Source: Gammaproteobacteria bacterium (lineage in GTDB: Bacteria; Pseudomonadota; Gammaproteobacteria; HTCC5015). From it: 53,305 nucleotides of DNA. Both the position numbers and the translations under genes were made by a program. This document shows positions 29,218 through 38,587 of this stretch, one piece after another. How positions within the stretch are numbered: position 1 is the first letter of the stretch; each line of letters begins with the position of its first letter. A model generated the notes under the pieces. It was given only the letters and a program-made list of their open reading frames with translations, ran no database searches and had not been told where the DNA came from. Location of the stretch: assembly GCA_016928055.1 (NCBI GenBank), contig JAFGLM010000020.1, positions 1 through 53,305 on the forward strand, given 5' to 3'.

Positions 29218-30438
29218 TTATCTCAACTTAAATACAATTTTTCTCTGAATCCCTTTTGCATCGACTGGCTGTCCATTACGCATGCGGGGTTGAAACTTAT
29301 ATTTTGATACTGCTTCTGTTACTGCTTTATCAAACCAGCCTTCGGGATTTTCACTAATAATCTCAATATCCGTCACGTCACCGGTCTTTGTTATCGTAAA
29401 CTGAGCAACCACTTCACCTTCAATATTGCGTTGTATCGCACGCCTGGGATAGTTCGCCGGGGCGCCAACGATTTGCCGGTATTCGCGATTGGCTGCTTCA
29501 CCTTTGCTGCTCTCAGAACCACCCGACGCGGTTCTGGCGGCCAGGGTGGCCTGCACGCGTTTTATCGCCGCGGGTATACTACCCTCACATTCATTAATAC
29601 CCGTTACCAGCGCTTCGATTCGCTGTTCGGTGGCAGCATCGATTGGTTTGCCTTGCGTCAGCAACGCATCACGTTGTGCCAGCGCAGCTACACGAACCTT
29701 GTTAGCTTCTTTGGACAAATTCGTGATTTGAGTCACTGTCTGCGAATTATAACTGTCAACATCATTGACCAAATTTTGCGCACCGCGACACTGTCTATCC
29801 GATTGTCTCAGGCTTTTTACCACATCAGCAAAAACATTCTGCGCCTCGCCGGCGGTTTCATGTAATTGTCGTTGGTAATCAGCCTTCGCTTGCGCTATAT
29901 CATCACCAAGACGATCACATAATCGTACTTCGTATGAATTCTCATAGACATCAAGTACGCTATCGCTGATTGCAAGCGCGCCTTCTTTTTGTTCCCGATA
30001 AACACGATACTTTGCTTCAGCATCGTCGAACGCAGCATTCGATATCATAATTCGCGCTTCGGCACACTCACGCAAACCTTGTTCGAATAACGGCAAAGCT
30101 TCAGCGCGATCGAGATCTCTCTTTACATTAAAGCAGAAATTGAGAACTCGCTCGGTCGCGGTATCAGGTGCATCAAGCAAATCAGGTTTTATACTTCTCG
30201 CCTGATTAATAAGCTGACGATACTGCCGAAAATGATCCTTGGCCGCACCCAGGTCAGACCTGCGCAGGGTTTTTGCCGCTCGACATTCCTTTGAAGCCTG
30301 ACGAATAAGTGTCTGCAAATCTCCGCTGGCTTGAGCAAAAACCTGATTACTACAAAACACCAGTATAATGGAGGCAAATACTGTGGCAGGGAAAAAGCGA
30401 TCACGAGTAATCATTGGTACCCGGTGCTGAGCAGTCAT
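29218..30438 (-). CDS. periplasmic protein with a C-terminal TonB domain
   Basis: A 406-residue protein. A signal peptide (about 1-36, ending VFAQA) is followed by a long helical region (40-300) with paired Cys residues, and then a TonB C-terminal domain (about 325-406): NYPRRAIQRNIEGEVVAQF, then ITKTGDVTDIEI, ending KGIQRKIVFKLR. The start at 30438 is firm because AGGAGGTG lies 7 bases before it. Unlike the canonical TonB encoded just upstream (34-base gap), it has no proline-rich linker, and its N-terminus looks cleavable, so it would be a soluble periplasmic or envelope-associated TonB-CTD protein. It may bind receptors, modulate TonB, or work with the TPR protein 2 bases downstream. Confidence 0.82.
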   Translation of the reverse strand: MTAQHRVPMITRDRFFPATVFASIILVFCSNQVFAQASGDLQTLIRQASKECRAAKTLRRSDLGAAKDHFRQYRQLINQARSIKPDLLDAPDTATERVLNFCFNVKRDLDRAEALPLFEQGLRECAEARIMISNAAFDDAEAKYRVYREQKEGALAISDSVLDVYENSYEVRLCDRLGDDIAQAKADYQRQLHETAGEAQNVFADVVKSLRQSDRQCRGAQNLVNDVDSYNSQTVTQITNLSKEANKVRVAALAQRDALLTQGKPIDAATEQRIEALVTGINECEGSIPAAIKRVQATLAARTASGGSESSKGEAANREYRQIVGAPANYPRRAIQRNIEGEVVAQFTITKTGDVTDIEIISENPEGWFDKAVTEAVSKYKFQPRMRNGQPVDAKGIQRKIVFKLR

Positions 30439-30472
30439 CGCACTTCACCTCCTGAGCGAAAAAAAACAATTG

Positions 30473-31084
30473 CTAATCTTCTTCAGGTTTTTCCATCTCG
30501 AATGTGATCTTATTACGCACACCCGCAACATCCATCGGTTCGCCATTGATCACCTTGGGTTTATATTTAAACTTCGAGGCCGCCTGAATCGCAGCACGCT
30601 CAAAATATCCCGGTGGTTGTGCTTCAACCACCTTAATATCTTGCGTAGTGCCCAGCTTGGTTACCATAAATTCTACGATGACATAACCTTCAATACCGCG
30701 TGATAGTGCCCGCCTGGGATAAATTGGCAGCACTTTTACAATTGGCAGGTAATCTCCCTCACCAGCCTGCATGGTCGTAGCCTGCACGCTAATATTGGCA
30801 TTGAAGGAAACACCTCCCTCCAATTTATTTCTGACCGTCAACCGGTTAAGCTGCGGTCGCGGTATAGCCGGTGGTGGAGCTTGAGGCTTTTCCGGTTTTT
30901 CAACTTTTCGCAACCGCCTGTTAACAACGTCATCCTGCTTTATGCGAACAAAATCGACCAGTTTAGGGACGCTATCGTCTGAGAATGCACTTTTACCGGT
31001 AGCGATAAGTGTCGACATGATATAAAAAAGGCATGTTGTAACAACGACACCGATTAAAAGAGAGCTTACGTATCTGCTAAACAT
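30473..31084 (-). CDS. tonB: energy transducer TonB
   Basis: A short TonB of 203 residues of the TonB2 type. It has an N-terminal membrane anchor (about 7-28), a proline/lysine linker (VEKPEKPQAPPPAIPRPQ near 62-80) and a C-terminal domain (about 112-195) with YPRRALSRGIEGYVIVEF and KYKPKVINGEPMDVAG. It spans the periplasm and passes proton-motive energy from ExbB/ExbD to outer-membrane receptors. It starts 2 bases after the exbD stop. The likely client encoded here is the STN-type receptor at 34840-37308. Confidence 0.92.
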   Translation of the reverse strand: MFSRYVSSLLIGVVVTTCLFYIMSTLIATGKSAFSDDSVPKLVDFVRIKQDDVVNRRLRKVEKPEKPQAPPPAIPRPQLNRLTVRNKLEGGVSFNANISVQATTMQAGEGDYLPIVKVLPIYPRRALSRGIEGYVIVEFMVTKLGTTQDIKVVEAQPPGYFERAAIQAASKFKYKPKVINGEPMDVAGVRNKITFEMEKPEED

Positions 31085-31086
31085 AT

Positions 31087-31491
31087 CTAGTCTACCGTTG
31101 CTGCTACTGCGATATCGGCAACACCGGCTTCGCGGGCTGCATTCATCACAAACATGACTGACTCGGAATCGGAATCTTTGTCTGCCTGAATCACCACCGC
31201 GCCTTTCGGATTCTCGGCATAGAGTTTCTCGATAACCGGTTTGACCATTGATCGCTCAATATTGCGCCGGTCTATCCAGACTTCATTGGCTTTATTAATC
31301 GCAATGAGAAGGCTGGTAAGTTGCTTTGGCTCTGCCGTTTCAGCAATGGGCTTGAAAACATCAATACCGGCCTCTTTTACAAAAGAAGAGGTGACAATAA
31401 AAAAGATCAACATAATAAATACAACATCCAGCATCGGTGTCATATCGATTGTGGCTTCATCTTCCGAAGTAATGCTTGAACGCTTACGCAT
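31087..31491 (-). CDS. exbD: biopolymer transporter ExbD
   Basis: A 134-residue inner-membrane protein with one N-terminal helix (about 20-40) containing the proton-path Asp in MTPMLDVVFIMLIFF (Asp23). The periplasmic domain (45-134) has the usual ExbD strands, ending VADIAVAATVD. It works with ExbB as the TonB motor. It lies 14 bases after the short exbB gene and 2 bases before tonB. Confidence 0.94.
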   Translation of the reverse strand: MRKRSSITSEDEATIDMTPMLDVVFIMLIFFIVTSSFVKEAGIDVFKPIAETAEPKQLTSLLIAINKANEVWIDRRNIERSMVKPVIEKLYAENPKGAVVIQADKDSDSESVMFVMNAAREAGVADIAVAATVD

Positions 31492-31505
31492 AATTTTCCA
31501 CCAAA

Positions 31506-32033
31506 TCAGTGATCCATCGTTAGATGGTCTTCCAGCAGCTCCTGCTCCGAAGCGGTTTTGCGGGACAGAAAAATGTCACCAACAATTCCTGATATCGCAG
31601 CGACCATACCCGCCATCGTCGGGATAGTGGCCATCGATACGCCGGACGCCATAGATCGTACATTTCCGCTACCGGTCAACGCCATGACATCAAACACACT
31701 GATCATCCCGGTAACCGTACCGAGCAAACCCAGTAACGGGCAGACCGCAATACAGGTCTTAATAAGAGGCAAAGTTGCACTCATTTGTTCCGTTACCTGG
31801 GAGATCATCGCCTGACGAATTTTACGGGCATTCCAGGAGGTTCGCTCAGTACGAGCCTCCCATGCGCTTAACGCATGGGAGACCTGCTGTTTATGTTCGG
31901 TTCTCAAATACCAGAACCGTTCCAATATGAGCACCCACATTATGAAGGTCAGTCCTGCAATAAACAGCAGAACCGGACCACCCATTTCCAGAAAACCACG
32001 TAACTGTTCCCAAAGTTCAAACAGCATGTACAT
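31506..32033 (-). CDS. exbB: ExbB/TolQ family proton channel (short form)
   Basis: A 175-residue MotA/TolQ/ExbB protein with three membrane segments (about 17-37, 85-110, 125-150). The family signature LLGLLGTVTGMISVFDVMAL lies near 110-130 and is followed by SMASGVSMATIPTMAGMVAAI. It provides the proton channel for the TonB2-type system. It sits between the long ExbB-like gene (11-base gap) and exbD (14-base gap). Two ExbB-type genes in one operon is the normal arrangement for these DUF3450-linked systems. Confidence 0.93.
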   Translation of the reverse strand: MYMLFELWEQLRGFLEMGGPVLLFIAGLTFIMWVLILERFWYLRTEHKQQVSHALSAWEARTERTSWNARKIRQAMISQVTEQMSATLPLIKTCIAVCPLLGLLGTVTGMISVFDVMALTGSGNVRSMASGVSMATIPTMAGMVAAISGIVGDIFLSRKTASEQELLEDHLTMDH

Positions 32034-32044
32034 ATTGGTTTTCC

Positions 32045-33409
32045 TTAGCCGCCTTTGCGTTCATTGTGCGCGGCAATAATGCCGGCACTCTGCTCTTCGA
32101 GCACGTGGATAATGCTCTTACTGCGGGAATTAACCACGCTGTGCGCCAGCGTCATAGGAATCGCAACCCACAGACCAAGCATGGTGGTGACCAATGCCTG
32201 CGAAATACCACCGGCCATTAATTTTGGATCACCGGCACCAAACAAGGTAATCGCCTGGAAGGTATTAATCATCCCGGTAACCGTACCCAGTAATCCCATC
32301 AGTGGTGCGACAACAGCGATAATCTTCAGCAGACTGATCAGTTTGACGATTTCCGGCGTTTCTTTCAGGATCGCCTCGCCCAGCTTCAACTCAAGGGTTT
32401 CAGTATCAACTGATTTATTTTTCTGATAAACCGCCAAGACGCGGCCCAATGGATTGTTATCAGAGGGTGTATCACTGGCGATTTGCGCGTGCACCTTGCG
32501 TCGTATGGAACCAACGGCCATCCAGCGCCAAATAGCAAGCAAAAGACCCAGACTGCCGCCAAAAATAATCACGCCACCAATAAAACCACCCTGTTGAGTA
32601 GCACGTTCATACCAACTGGGAGCCAGCACCAACAATGAAAGAATTGAGCCGCGAGAAGGATCGAGTCCGACGCGCACATATTCATCCGGATCAGCATCCT
32701 CCAAATCATCTACCGTAGAGAGTAAATAATCCGCCGGCTGACGTAAGAGCTCATCAACGCTTTGATTTTCTTCGTTGTACTGTAAGTACTTGCCATCCGC
32801 CACCAGATTAAAGGCGCCAATACGAATAACATCTTTTTCAACCTTATTACCATCAGGTTCGTTGACAACCGCCTTAAATCTCACAACCTTGCCGGCTTCG
32901 GTCATTTCGCGCTGCAGCTCGTAAACAACCCGTTCGATTTCTTCGATGGTTGCCAGCTCGGTTGCTGTGCCCATTTTCTTGGCCAGATCGGCCAGAAAAA
33001 CGCCACGACCCGGCAGTTGAGCGCTGACCACAGAAGTTTCAAATTTGCCGCGTGCATCACCCGCTACCTGCTGCAAAACACCAAATAATTCACGCAAGGA
33101 GCCGAGTCGCTTGGTCAACAGATCGGTTAACTGCGCGAGTTCTTCTTCCTGCTGGTTATAGGTGGCTTCAAGTTCCACGCTGCGGCGTTCTTCCGCATCG
33201 CGTTCCCGCTGAGCTTTGGTTAACAACGCCTGCTGTTGATTGACGGCCTGGCGGAACTCACGTTCACGCTCCTTATATTCCTTCGATTCAGCAATAGCGC
33301 CCGCTTTGACTTTAAGCAGCAGCTCATCGAGCGTTTTAGGTTGAGCCAGCGCATTGCCGGCACCGAAAGTAAAAGCAATTAATATTGCCTGGATTAGAAA
33401 TTTTTTCAT
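32045..33409 (-). CDS. long ExbB-like proton channel (TtpC type)
   Basis: A 454-residue MotA/TolQ/ExbB family protein with a signal peptide (about 1-22) and a long periplasmic N-terminal extension. Residues 30-110 form a coiled coil rich in Glu, Arg and Gln. A periplasmic domain (110-260) follows. The channel domain then shows membrane segments near 272-292, 350-375 and 400-425, with LMGLLGTVTGMINTFQAITL and ALVTTMLGLWVAIPMTLAHS. The layout matches TtpC, an essential extra component of TonB2 systems in vibrios. Its ATG overlaps the DUF3450 gene stop by 4 bases. Confidence 0.88.
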   Translation of the reverse strand: MKKFLIQAILIAFTFGAGNALAQPKTLDELLLKVKAGAIAESKEYKEREREFRQAVNQQQALLTKAQRERDAEERRSVELEATYNQQEEELAQLTDLLTKRLGSLRELFGVLQQVAGDARGKFETSVVSAQLPGRGVFLADLAKKMGTATELATIEEIERVVYELQREMTEAGKVVRFKAVVNEPDGNKVEKDVIRIGAFNLVADGKYLQYNEENQSVDELLRQPADYLLSTVDDLEDADPDEYVRVGLDPSRGSILSLLVLAPSWYERATQQGGFIGGVIIFGGSLGLLLAIWRWMAVGSIRRKVHAQIASDTPSDNNPLGRVLAVYQKNKSVDTETLELKLGEAILKETPEIVKLISLLKIIAVVAPLMGLLGTVTGMINTFQAITLFGAGDPKLMAGGISQALVTTMLGLWVAIPMTLAHSVVNSRSKSIIHVLEEQSAGIIAAHNERKGG

Positions 33410-34230
33410 TGTGCTGCCTCCGGAGCTTTAACAGGCAGAATAACCAGATCAGGTGCAGATTGTTTATTGGCGATTTTCAAACCTCTGGAAATGTAACTGC
33501 GATCGCTGCCGCTATTACTTTCAACCCAATCTCCTTTTCCTGTCTCCCCGGCATCCGGATCCCAATAACCGGAATACTTGCCATCAGGGGTCTGATAAAC
33601 CATCGCAACACGTCCAAATCGAAGGATGTTCACATTTCTGTCGACTTCATCGATTACCAGCGAACTGCTGTAGGATTCAATCGTATTACCGTATTCCATC
33701 TCACGTTGATAGGCATTGATAATGAGACGGAACTTCTCTGCCACGCTGACATTGGTGTCGTCGATTATCTCTTCCAGTAAATCGATACGAGATTGACGTT
33801 CCTTGACCAGAAACGGTACATCAAGCGCCATAAATTGCTTCAGACCATCAATCATGCGCAACATCAAAGGCGTAATCTGACGTTGGGTCACCTGCACATC
33901 TTCCATGGTCTGTCGAATGCGAACCATTTCCGCGCGCTGATTAACGATTTGTTTGCTAACCTGCTTGTTATAAATCTTCAAGCCTTCAATTTCTTTATTG
34001 ACGGCTTTAAATTCATTGTAGAGTTTCCGTCGATCTTCGCTGAGTTGATCAACTTTAACTTGAGATGCCTGAGCAACTTCTAACTTCTTTTGCTCTTCAG
34101 AAATAATGTTATTCAGGCTTGCTGCCGACACAGCACCGGTGATGACGATACCCGCCATAACAGCTGCGATGGAGGCAACGCTGATTCGACGACCCAATAT
34201 GGTTCTCGAACAGGTGGACTTGAGTTTCAT
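33406..34230 (-). CDS. DUF3450 family periplasmic coiled-coil protein
   Basis: A 274-residue protein with an N-terminal signal or anchor (about 17-38) and a coiled coil (about 40-115: RKLYNEFKAVNKEIEGLKIY, KQVSKQIVNQRAEM). Its C-terminal beta-rich half includes FGRVAMVYQTPDGKYSGYWDP. This is the DUF3450 pattern, found almost always as the first gene of TonB2/TtpC operons. A good GGGGAGAG Shine-Dalgarno precedes the ATG at 34230. It is the head of the seven-gene operon running to 27845, so the operon promoter should lie between 34231 and about 34340, although no clear hexamers or Fur box were found. Confidence 0.85.
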   Translation of the reverse strand: MKLKSTCSRTILGRRISVASIAAVMAGIVITGAVSAASLNNIISEEQKKLEVAQASQVKVDQLSEDRRKLYNEFKAVNKEIEGLKIYNKQVSKQIVNQRAEMVRIRQTMEDVQVTQRQITPLMLRMIDGLKQFMALDVPFLVKERQSRIDLLEEIIDDTNVSVAEKFRLIINAYQREMEYGNTIESYSSSLVIDEVDRNVNILRFGRVAMVYQTPDGKYSGYWDPDAGETGKGDWVESNSGSDRSYISRGLKIANKQSAPDLVILPVKAPEAAQ

Positions 34231-34839
34231 AACTCACTCTCTCCCCTTAGATTGAAGGTCACGCTGGCTTGAACATCGAAATTGTCCGAATACTAAGCAG
34301 CGAGTGTTACGTAAGAATCCGCGAATCATAGCACAAGACATTTGGAATGCACTACCACACCCAACCCCGGGAATATCAAGGCTAAAAGGCACCCCTATAT
34401 ATCATGCTGTCACGGCATTCAATATGTGATTTCCAAATTATGCTGTGCGATGCCGGTTTCTTGAACGGACGCTATCCTATTGATAGCAAAAGATAAAATC
34501 AGCAGGCTGCAATTCACATTGCTTGCAATGCGCTTTTTTTATTGCCCACTGATAAACCCAATCGACACAAAAATGCACGAGCTACGTGTATTCGGCGCCT
34601 GCACCGTATTTTTACCTATTTTGACCATAAAACGGACAAAAAAAAGCCTGTTTGCGTACAAACAGGCTTTACCCCCCTTACGGCGTGTTTGGCAGTCCCT
34701 GTTTTTGCTTGTTGGGGACATCACACCGCGGTTATACCATTAAGACGTATAAGCTCGTTGATTTGGGAATGAAAAGCGGATTTTTTTCATCATTCAACGA
34801 AAATCCGACCTATTGCCTCAAAATCAGGCTGAATTAACG
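34231..34839. other. 609-base intergenic region between the receptor gene and the TonB operon
   Basis: It holds the 5' region of the DUF3450 operon at its left and the receptor-gene terminator at 34643-34670. Short open frames on the plus strand lack ribosome binding sites and cross the terminator hairpin, so I do not call them. I saw no Fur-box-like dyad, tRNA or repeat. Confidence 0.6.
34636..34670 (-). terminator. intrinsic terminator of the receptor gene
   Basis: AAAGCCTGTTTG (34643-34654) pairs exactly with CAAACAGGCTTT (34659-34670) around a CGTA loop. Read on the minus strand, the stem runs into a run of T. It lies about 170 bases past the TonB-dependent receptor stop, so the receptor and the TonB operon are separate transcripts. 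Confidence 0.85.
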
Positions 34840-37308
34840 CTACCAGAAGTATTTAAGACTCAAACCTGATACGCGCGGCGGTTCCAGTTTTCGTGCAAAT
34901 GCCATATCGGTGTTGGTGATTCCCGGCGAACTGGCCTGAAAATACTCGCTATTGGCCAAATTGCGCACCCACAGGGTGAGCTCCCATTTACCGTTATGCG
35001 GCAAGTAGTCCAGCCACAAACTGTAATTGCGATGGCTGGGCCAGGCTAAATCATTATTAATATCCTCGGCTTCTTCGCTATAGGTGGCATCAGCACGTAA
35101 CGACCACGAGCCTAATGGCGTATCCGGAAACAAATACACTGCCGACAAATTAAAGGTTGCATCGGGTATCCGCGGCACTCGATCGCCGGTTTTATCGATT
35201 CGCTGGCCTTCGCTTTCGTATAGAAAACGCTCGAATTCAGCATCAATAAAAGACAGGCCCATACTGATTTTCAAACTGGTGGTAGGCCGTGCCTGCAATT
35301 CAATTTCAAAGCCATCACTGGCGACATTCTCGGCATTCTGCACAAAACTGTTGCCGACAACGTCATAACCGGACACCTGCATATCACGATATTGGGCTGA
35401 GTAAACCGCGGCATTAATTTTCATACGGTTGGCAAACCACTTCGACTGAATACCCAGCTCATAGCTGGACACCCGTTCGTGCCTGTACGCGATACCTGCC
35501 TGGGCAAGATTACCTGCCGTACCACTGTAGCCGCCGGGCTTATAGCCGCTGGAGGCACTCAGGTAAACCGAGGATTCCGGGTCAAATTGGTAATGCAGCG
35601 CCATCCGCGGCGTCAGGCGGCGCCAGGCACGCTCACGTCCAAAGTCAAAACTTTCCAACAGATAGGGATTATCAATGCCAGGAGCACTGGTATCAGCATG
35701 CAAATTAATATTCCGGAAATCGGCGATGTAACGAAGCCCGCTTGAAAGGCGAAAGCGAGTTGATAGCTGGTACTGAATCTGCGCATAAACAGAATAGCTT
35801 TTTTCTTCCAGGCTCTGCAGCCACTGGTTTTCACCCGCCAGCAAACCGGGCGCCAGGTAATTCTTGAATGCCTCGGCTTTTTCCTCCAGCGCCAGAACAC
35901 CCAGCATCCAGGTCACGTTACCGGGCACATGCTCGTCCACCAACGGTATCGATGACCACCGGGCCTCAAAAGAGGCACTGTCTGAATTTTCACGAAATTG
36001 CTTATTAACAAGTAACTCCGCAGTCTGATCCAGATCATAAAGACCCATAAACTCGTGATTGCGCCGCCCGAATATATAACTGGCTTCATGATGACCGGCA
36101 TGCACATTCAAACGAGACATCATGCCGGTGACTTCCAGGTCTTCAAATCCCGGTGTGTCGACATCTGACGACCGTACGGGATCACTTAATTCAACAAGCG
36201 GCAACCCCTCCGCAAATTGAAAGGAGCCTTGGGGACCAATGCTATAAAGTACTCCCTGCTGCTGCCTGTTTTCGCGGTCCAGGCTCAGCAACCATTCATA
36301 ACGGTCCGACTGGGATACCCTGAACGCCAATCGACCTGATTTGCTGTCCGTATTATTGCCGCCGACATAGGGGTCCTCATTTTGCATAATCGGGTCACGC
36401 TTAAAACCGGCCAGCGCCACCTGGCCGGCGACCCCCGGCTTGAGTTCACCATTGACGGAGAGCAAATTATTGAAATGATTATAGTTACCGGCATCTACCA
36501 TATACCTCGCTTCAAAATCCGCAGAAGATTTGCGCGTAATATAGACAATCGAACCGCCAGTAGCATTTCGTCCATACAGGGTAGACTGCGGACCACGTAA
36601 CACCTGCACGCGATCCAGTTCGTACAAAGCCATATTGGCAGAGCCCTGGCGTGGTATATAAATGTCATCAAGAAACACCGCTACACCGGGTTGAGTCGTT
36701 AAATCATCATTACTGATCCCCACGCCTCGGATACTGAATTCAGTGTTCGATGTCTGCGGAGCTTCAACCGTCAGACCCGGTACAAATTGCTGCAACTCAT
36801 CCGCATTTTTGACTCCTCGCGATTCAAGGTCATCACCCGTTAATGAAACTTGCGAGACAGTGATGTCCTTGATCTGGTCATGCCGCTGCTCCCCTGTTAC
36901 CAACAACTGTTCCAGATCGAGTTGCTCAAAACGTTTGCGGCGCCGGGATGACAGGGTCGGATCCTGCTGTTGAAGGCCTATTGTGACCGTTCGTTCAGAA
37001 CTGAATTGGTATTCCAGACCGGTATGCTGGAGAAGTTTTGTTAATGCCTCATGCACCGAATACTCACCATTGACTTCGTTGGATAACAACCCCTCCGCCA
37101 GCGAGCCCGGCATAACGACCTGCACATCGGATTGATAGGAGAAATCAAGTAAGGCCGTCGCCAGCGATTGACGTTTAATCTTGAATTTATAAACTGGAAT
37201 CAACTCATCCGCACTGAGCGGTGCCGCGCTCAAGAAAAGCAAGGGTACAAGAAACAGCAGACAGATTTTGGCAAATCGTGGTGGCAAGGATATTGACCTC
37301 ACATGCAA
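34840..37308 (-). CDS. TonB-dependent receptor with STN signalling domain
   Basis: An outer-membrane receptor of about 822 residues. It has a signal peptide (about 1-33), then a secretin/TonB N-terminal (STN) domain (about 35-112: YKFKIKRQSLATALLDF, YSVHEALTKLLQHTGL), as in FecA/FpvA-type transducers. A TonB-box region and plug follow (about 130-255: DELQQFVPGLTVEAP, FLDDIYIP, VQVLRGPQSTLYGRNATGG), and then the 22-stranded barrel ends in the aromatic LKYFW. The start is not ATG (TTG is the best choice) and lacks a clear Shine-Dalgarno. It follows fecI-fecR-like genes on the same strand, so substrate binding should signal through FecR to the sigma factor. The substrate could be a ferric siderophore or another ligand, and the sequence alone does not decide. 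Confidence 0.92.
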   Translation of the reverse strand: MHVRSISLPPRFAKICLLFLVPLLFLSAAPLSADELIPVYKFKIKRQSLATALLDFSYQSDVQVVMPGSLAEGLLSNEVNGEYSVHEALTKLLQHTGLEYQFSSERTVTIGLQQQDPTLSSRRRKRFEQLDLEQLLVTGEQRHDQIKDITVSQVSLTGDDLESRGVKNADELQQFVPGLTVEAPQTSNTEFSIRGVGISNDDLTTQPGVAVFLDDIYIPRQGSANMALYELDRVQVLRGPQSTLYGRNATGGSIVYITRKSSADFEARYMVDAGNYNHFNNLLSVNGELKPGVAGQVALAGFKRDPIMQNEDPYVGGNNTDSKSGRLAFRVSQSDRYEWLLSLDRENRQQQGVLYSIGPQGSFQFAEGLPLVELSDPVRSSDVDTPGFEDLEVTGMMSRLNVHAGHHEASYIFGRRNHEFMGLYDLDQTAELLVNKQFRENSDSASFEARWSSIPLVDEHVPGNVTWMLGVLALEEKAEAFKNYLAPGLLAGENQWLQSLEEKSYSVYAQIQYQLSTRFRLSSGLRYIADFRNINLHADTSAPGIDNPYLLESFDFGRERAWRRLTPRMALHYQFDPESSVYLSASSGYKPGGYSGTAGNLAQAGIAYRHERVSSYELGIQSKWFANRMKINAAVYSAQYRDMQVSGYDVVGNSFVQNAENVASDGFEIELQARPTTSLKISMGLSFIDAEFERFLYESEGQRIDKTGDRVPRIPDATFNLSAVYLFPDTPLGSWSLRADATYSEEAEDINNDLAWPSHRNYSLWLDYLPHNGKWELTLWVRNLANSEYFQASSPGITNTDMAFARKLEPPRVSGLSLKYFW

Positions 37309-37441
37309 TTATTATTGGTACTCCTGCACGCGATCCTCGCAACGCAAAGAACTACCATATCCCCCACCGACCTGAATTTAACGCGCCGATATCCGGCCTA
37401 TTATTTGAAGCCAAGCAAACACCGATAGGTAAAGATGTTAA

Positions 37442-38587
37442 TCAGGTTTGTTTCGAGGTGTCTTTAACCAACACCTTTCGGTCATCCACGGTAAGCGTCC
37501 GCAACGCAAACGCCTGCTCCAGACCCTTTAGCCAGGAACCGATATCCTTGCTAAACACAGTGCCGGTATAGCGTAAATTGCCCAGCTCCCAGTCGCCAAT
37601 CACCACTTTTTGCGGTGAATAGCGATTGATGTCCTGCAATACCTGATCAAGACGTTCATTCACGTACGCCAGACGACCTTCGCGCCAGGCGGTAGCCCGC
37701 TCCAGACTGTTATCCTGACGTGCCTGCCATAATTCGCCTTCGCGGCTGAATACCAGTTCCTGCCCCTTGCTCAGTCGTTCGTGACGTAAGCCTGGTTTAC
37801 CAATCTCAATATTTTTCACCTTCACGCTGTCTGCAGTAATATTTTTTGAAACATCAACCATGCCTTCGACAACGCTTACCGTGACCGCGTCAACACGACG
37901 ATTAATATTAAATGCTGTGCCGACAGCACGCACTTCGCTGTTACCAACCAGCACAGTGAACGGACGATCTTTATCCTTGGCGACCTCGAAAAAGGCCTCA
38001 CCCTGTTCGAGCACAACCAGTCTTTCTTCCGCATTATATTGAACCGATAGCCGAGTCGCGCCACCCAGAGTGATGATTGAGCCATCCTTTAACACTTCAA
38101 CGCGTTGTTGCGCCACAGTGGTTGCGAAGTGGGGAGATGAGCCGGTCGCCCACTCCACCATTTTCGGCACAGTGAATGCGATTAATAATGCCGTCACACA
38201 GACCGACGCCGCCATGCGCCAATTCAACCATTGTCGGTTTAATCTGAACTGCTGCGCCAACGAGTGAGTGGAAGATTGACCGAGAACAAAGGCACCCGCT
38301 CGATTTGGCAATGGCAACGCATAAGAACCATCATATTGATCCTGTTCCAGTTCCAGCTCGGTTGGCCAGGGCAAATCAAGAGGATCAATGCCATTACAGG
38401 CCTGCCACAAATGTTCCACTTTTTCGTAAGCACGACGATTTCTGACGCTGCTACTGCACCAGCGTTGAAAAACATCCACTTTTGCAGGATCGGCTTTGTG
38501 ATCACGCAGCCATAAAAACCAGCGCGCCGCCTGTTCAAAAGTTAATCTCCTTTTTTCGCTAGTGCCTATCATGTTCTCCTTGGGCAT
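37442..38587 (-). CDS. FecR family anti-sigma/sigma-regulator protein
   Basis: A 381-residue inner-membrane regulator. The cytosolic N-terminus has the FecR/DUF4880 pattern AARWFLWLRDHKADPAKV (about 20-37) and RAYEKVEHLW. A single membrane helix lies near 126-146. The periplasmic FecR domain follows (TTVAQQRVEVLKDGSIITLGG, then GEAFFEVAKDKDRPFTV and GTAFNI), and the C-terminal STN-like part (YVNERLDQVLQDINRY near 300-320) should touch the receptor's STN domain. The ATG at 38587 has GGAG 7 bases before it. Another ATG at 38572 is preceded closely by AAGGAG. It overlaps the sigma-factor gene by 29 bases, which indicates tight coupling. Confidence 0.9.
   Translation of the reverse strand: MPKENMIGTSEKRRLTFEQAARWFLWLRDHKADPAKVDVFQRWCSSSVRNRRAYEKVEHLWQACNGIDPLDLPWPTELELEQDQYDGSYALPLPNRAGAFVLGQSSTHSLAQQFRLNRQWLNWRMAASVCVTALLIAFTVPKMVEWATGSSPHFATTVAQQRVEVLKDGSIITLGGATRLSVQYNAEERLVVLEQGEAFFEVAKDKDRPFTVLVGNSEVRAVGTAFNINRRVDAVTVSVVEGMVDVSKNITADSVKVKNIEIGKPGLRHERLSKGQELVFSREGELWQARQDNSLERATAWREGRLAYVNERLDQVLQDINRYSPQKVVIGDWELGNLRYTGTVFSKDIGSWLKGLEQAFALRTLTVDDRKVLVKDTSKQT

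Noticed and set aside
34231..34500. Fur-box search before the DUF3450 operon
   Set aside because: No stretch close to the GATAATGATAATCATTATC consensus was found, so no Fur control is claimed.
34480..34743. Plus-strand open frame in the gap between receptor gene and TonB operon
   Set aside because: It crosses the receptor-gene terminator hairpin and lacks a Shine-Dalgarno and any recognisable domain.
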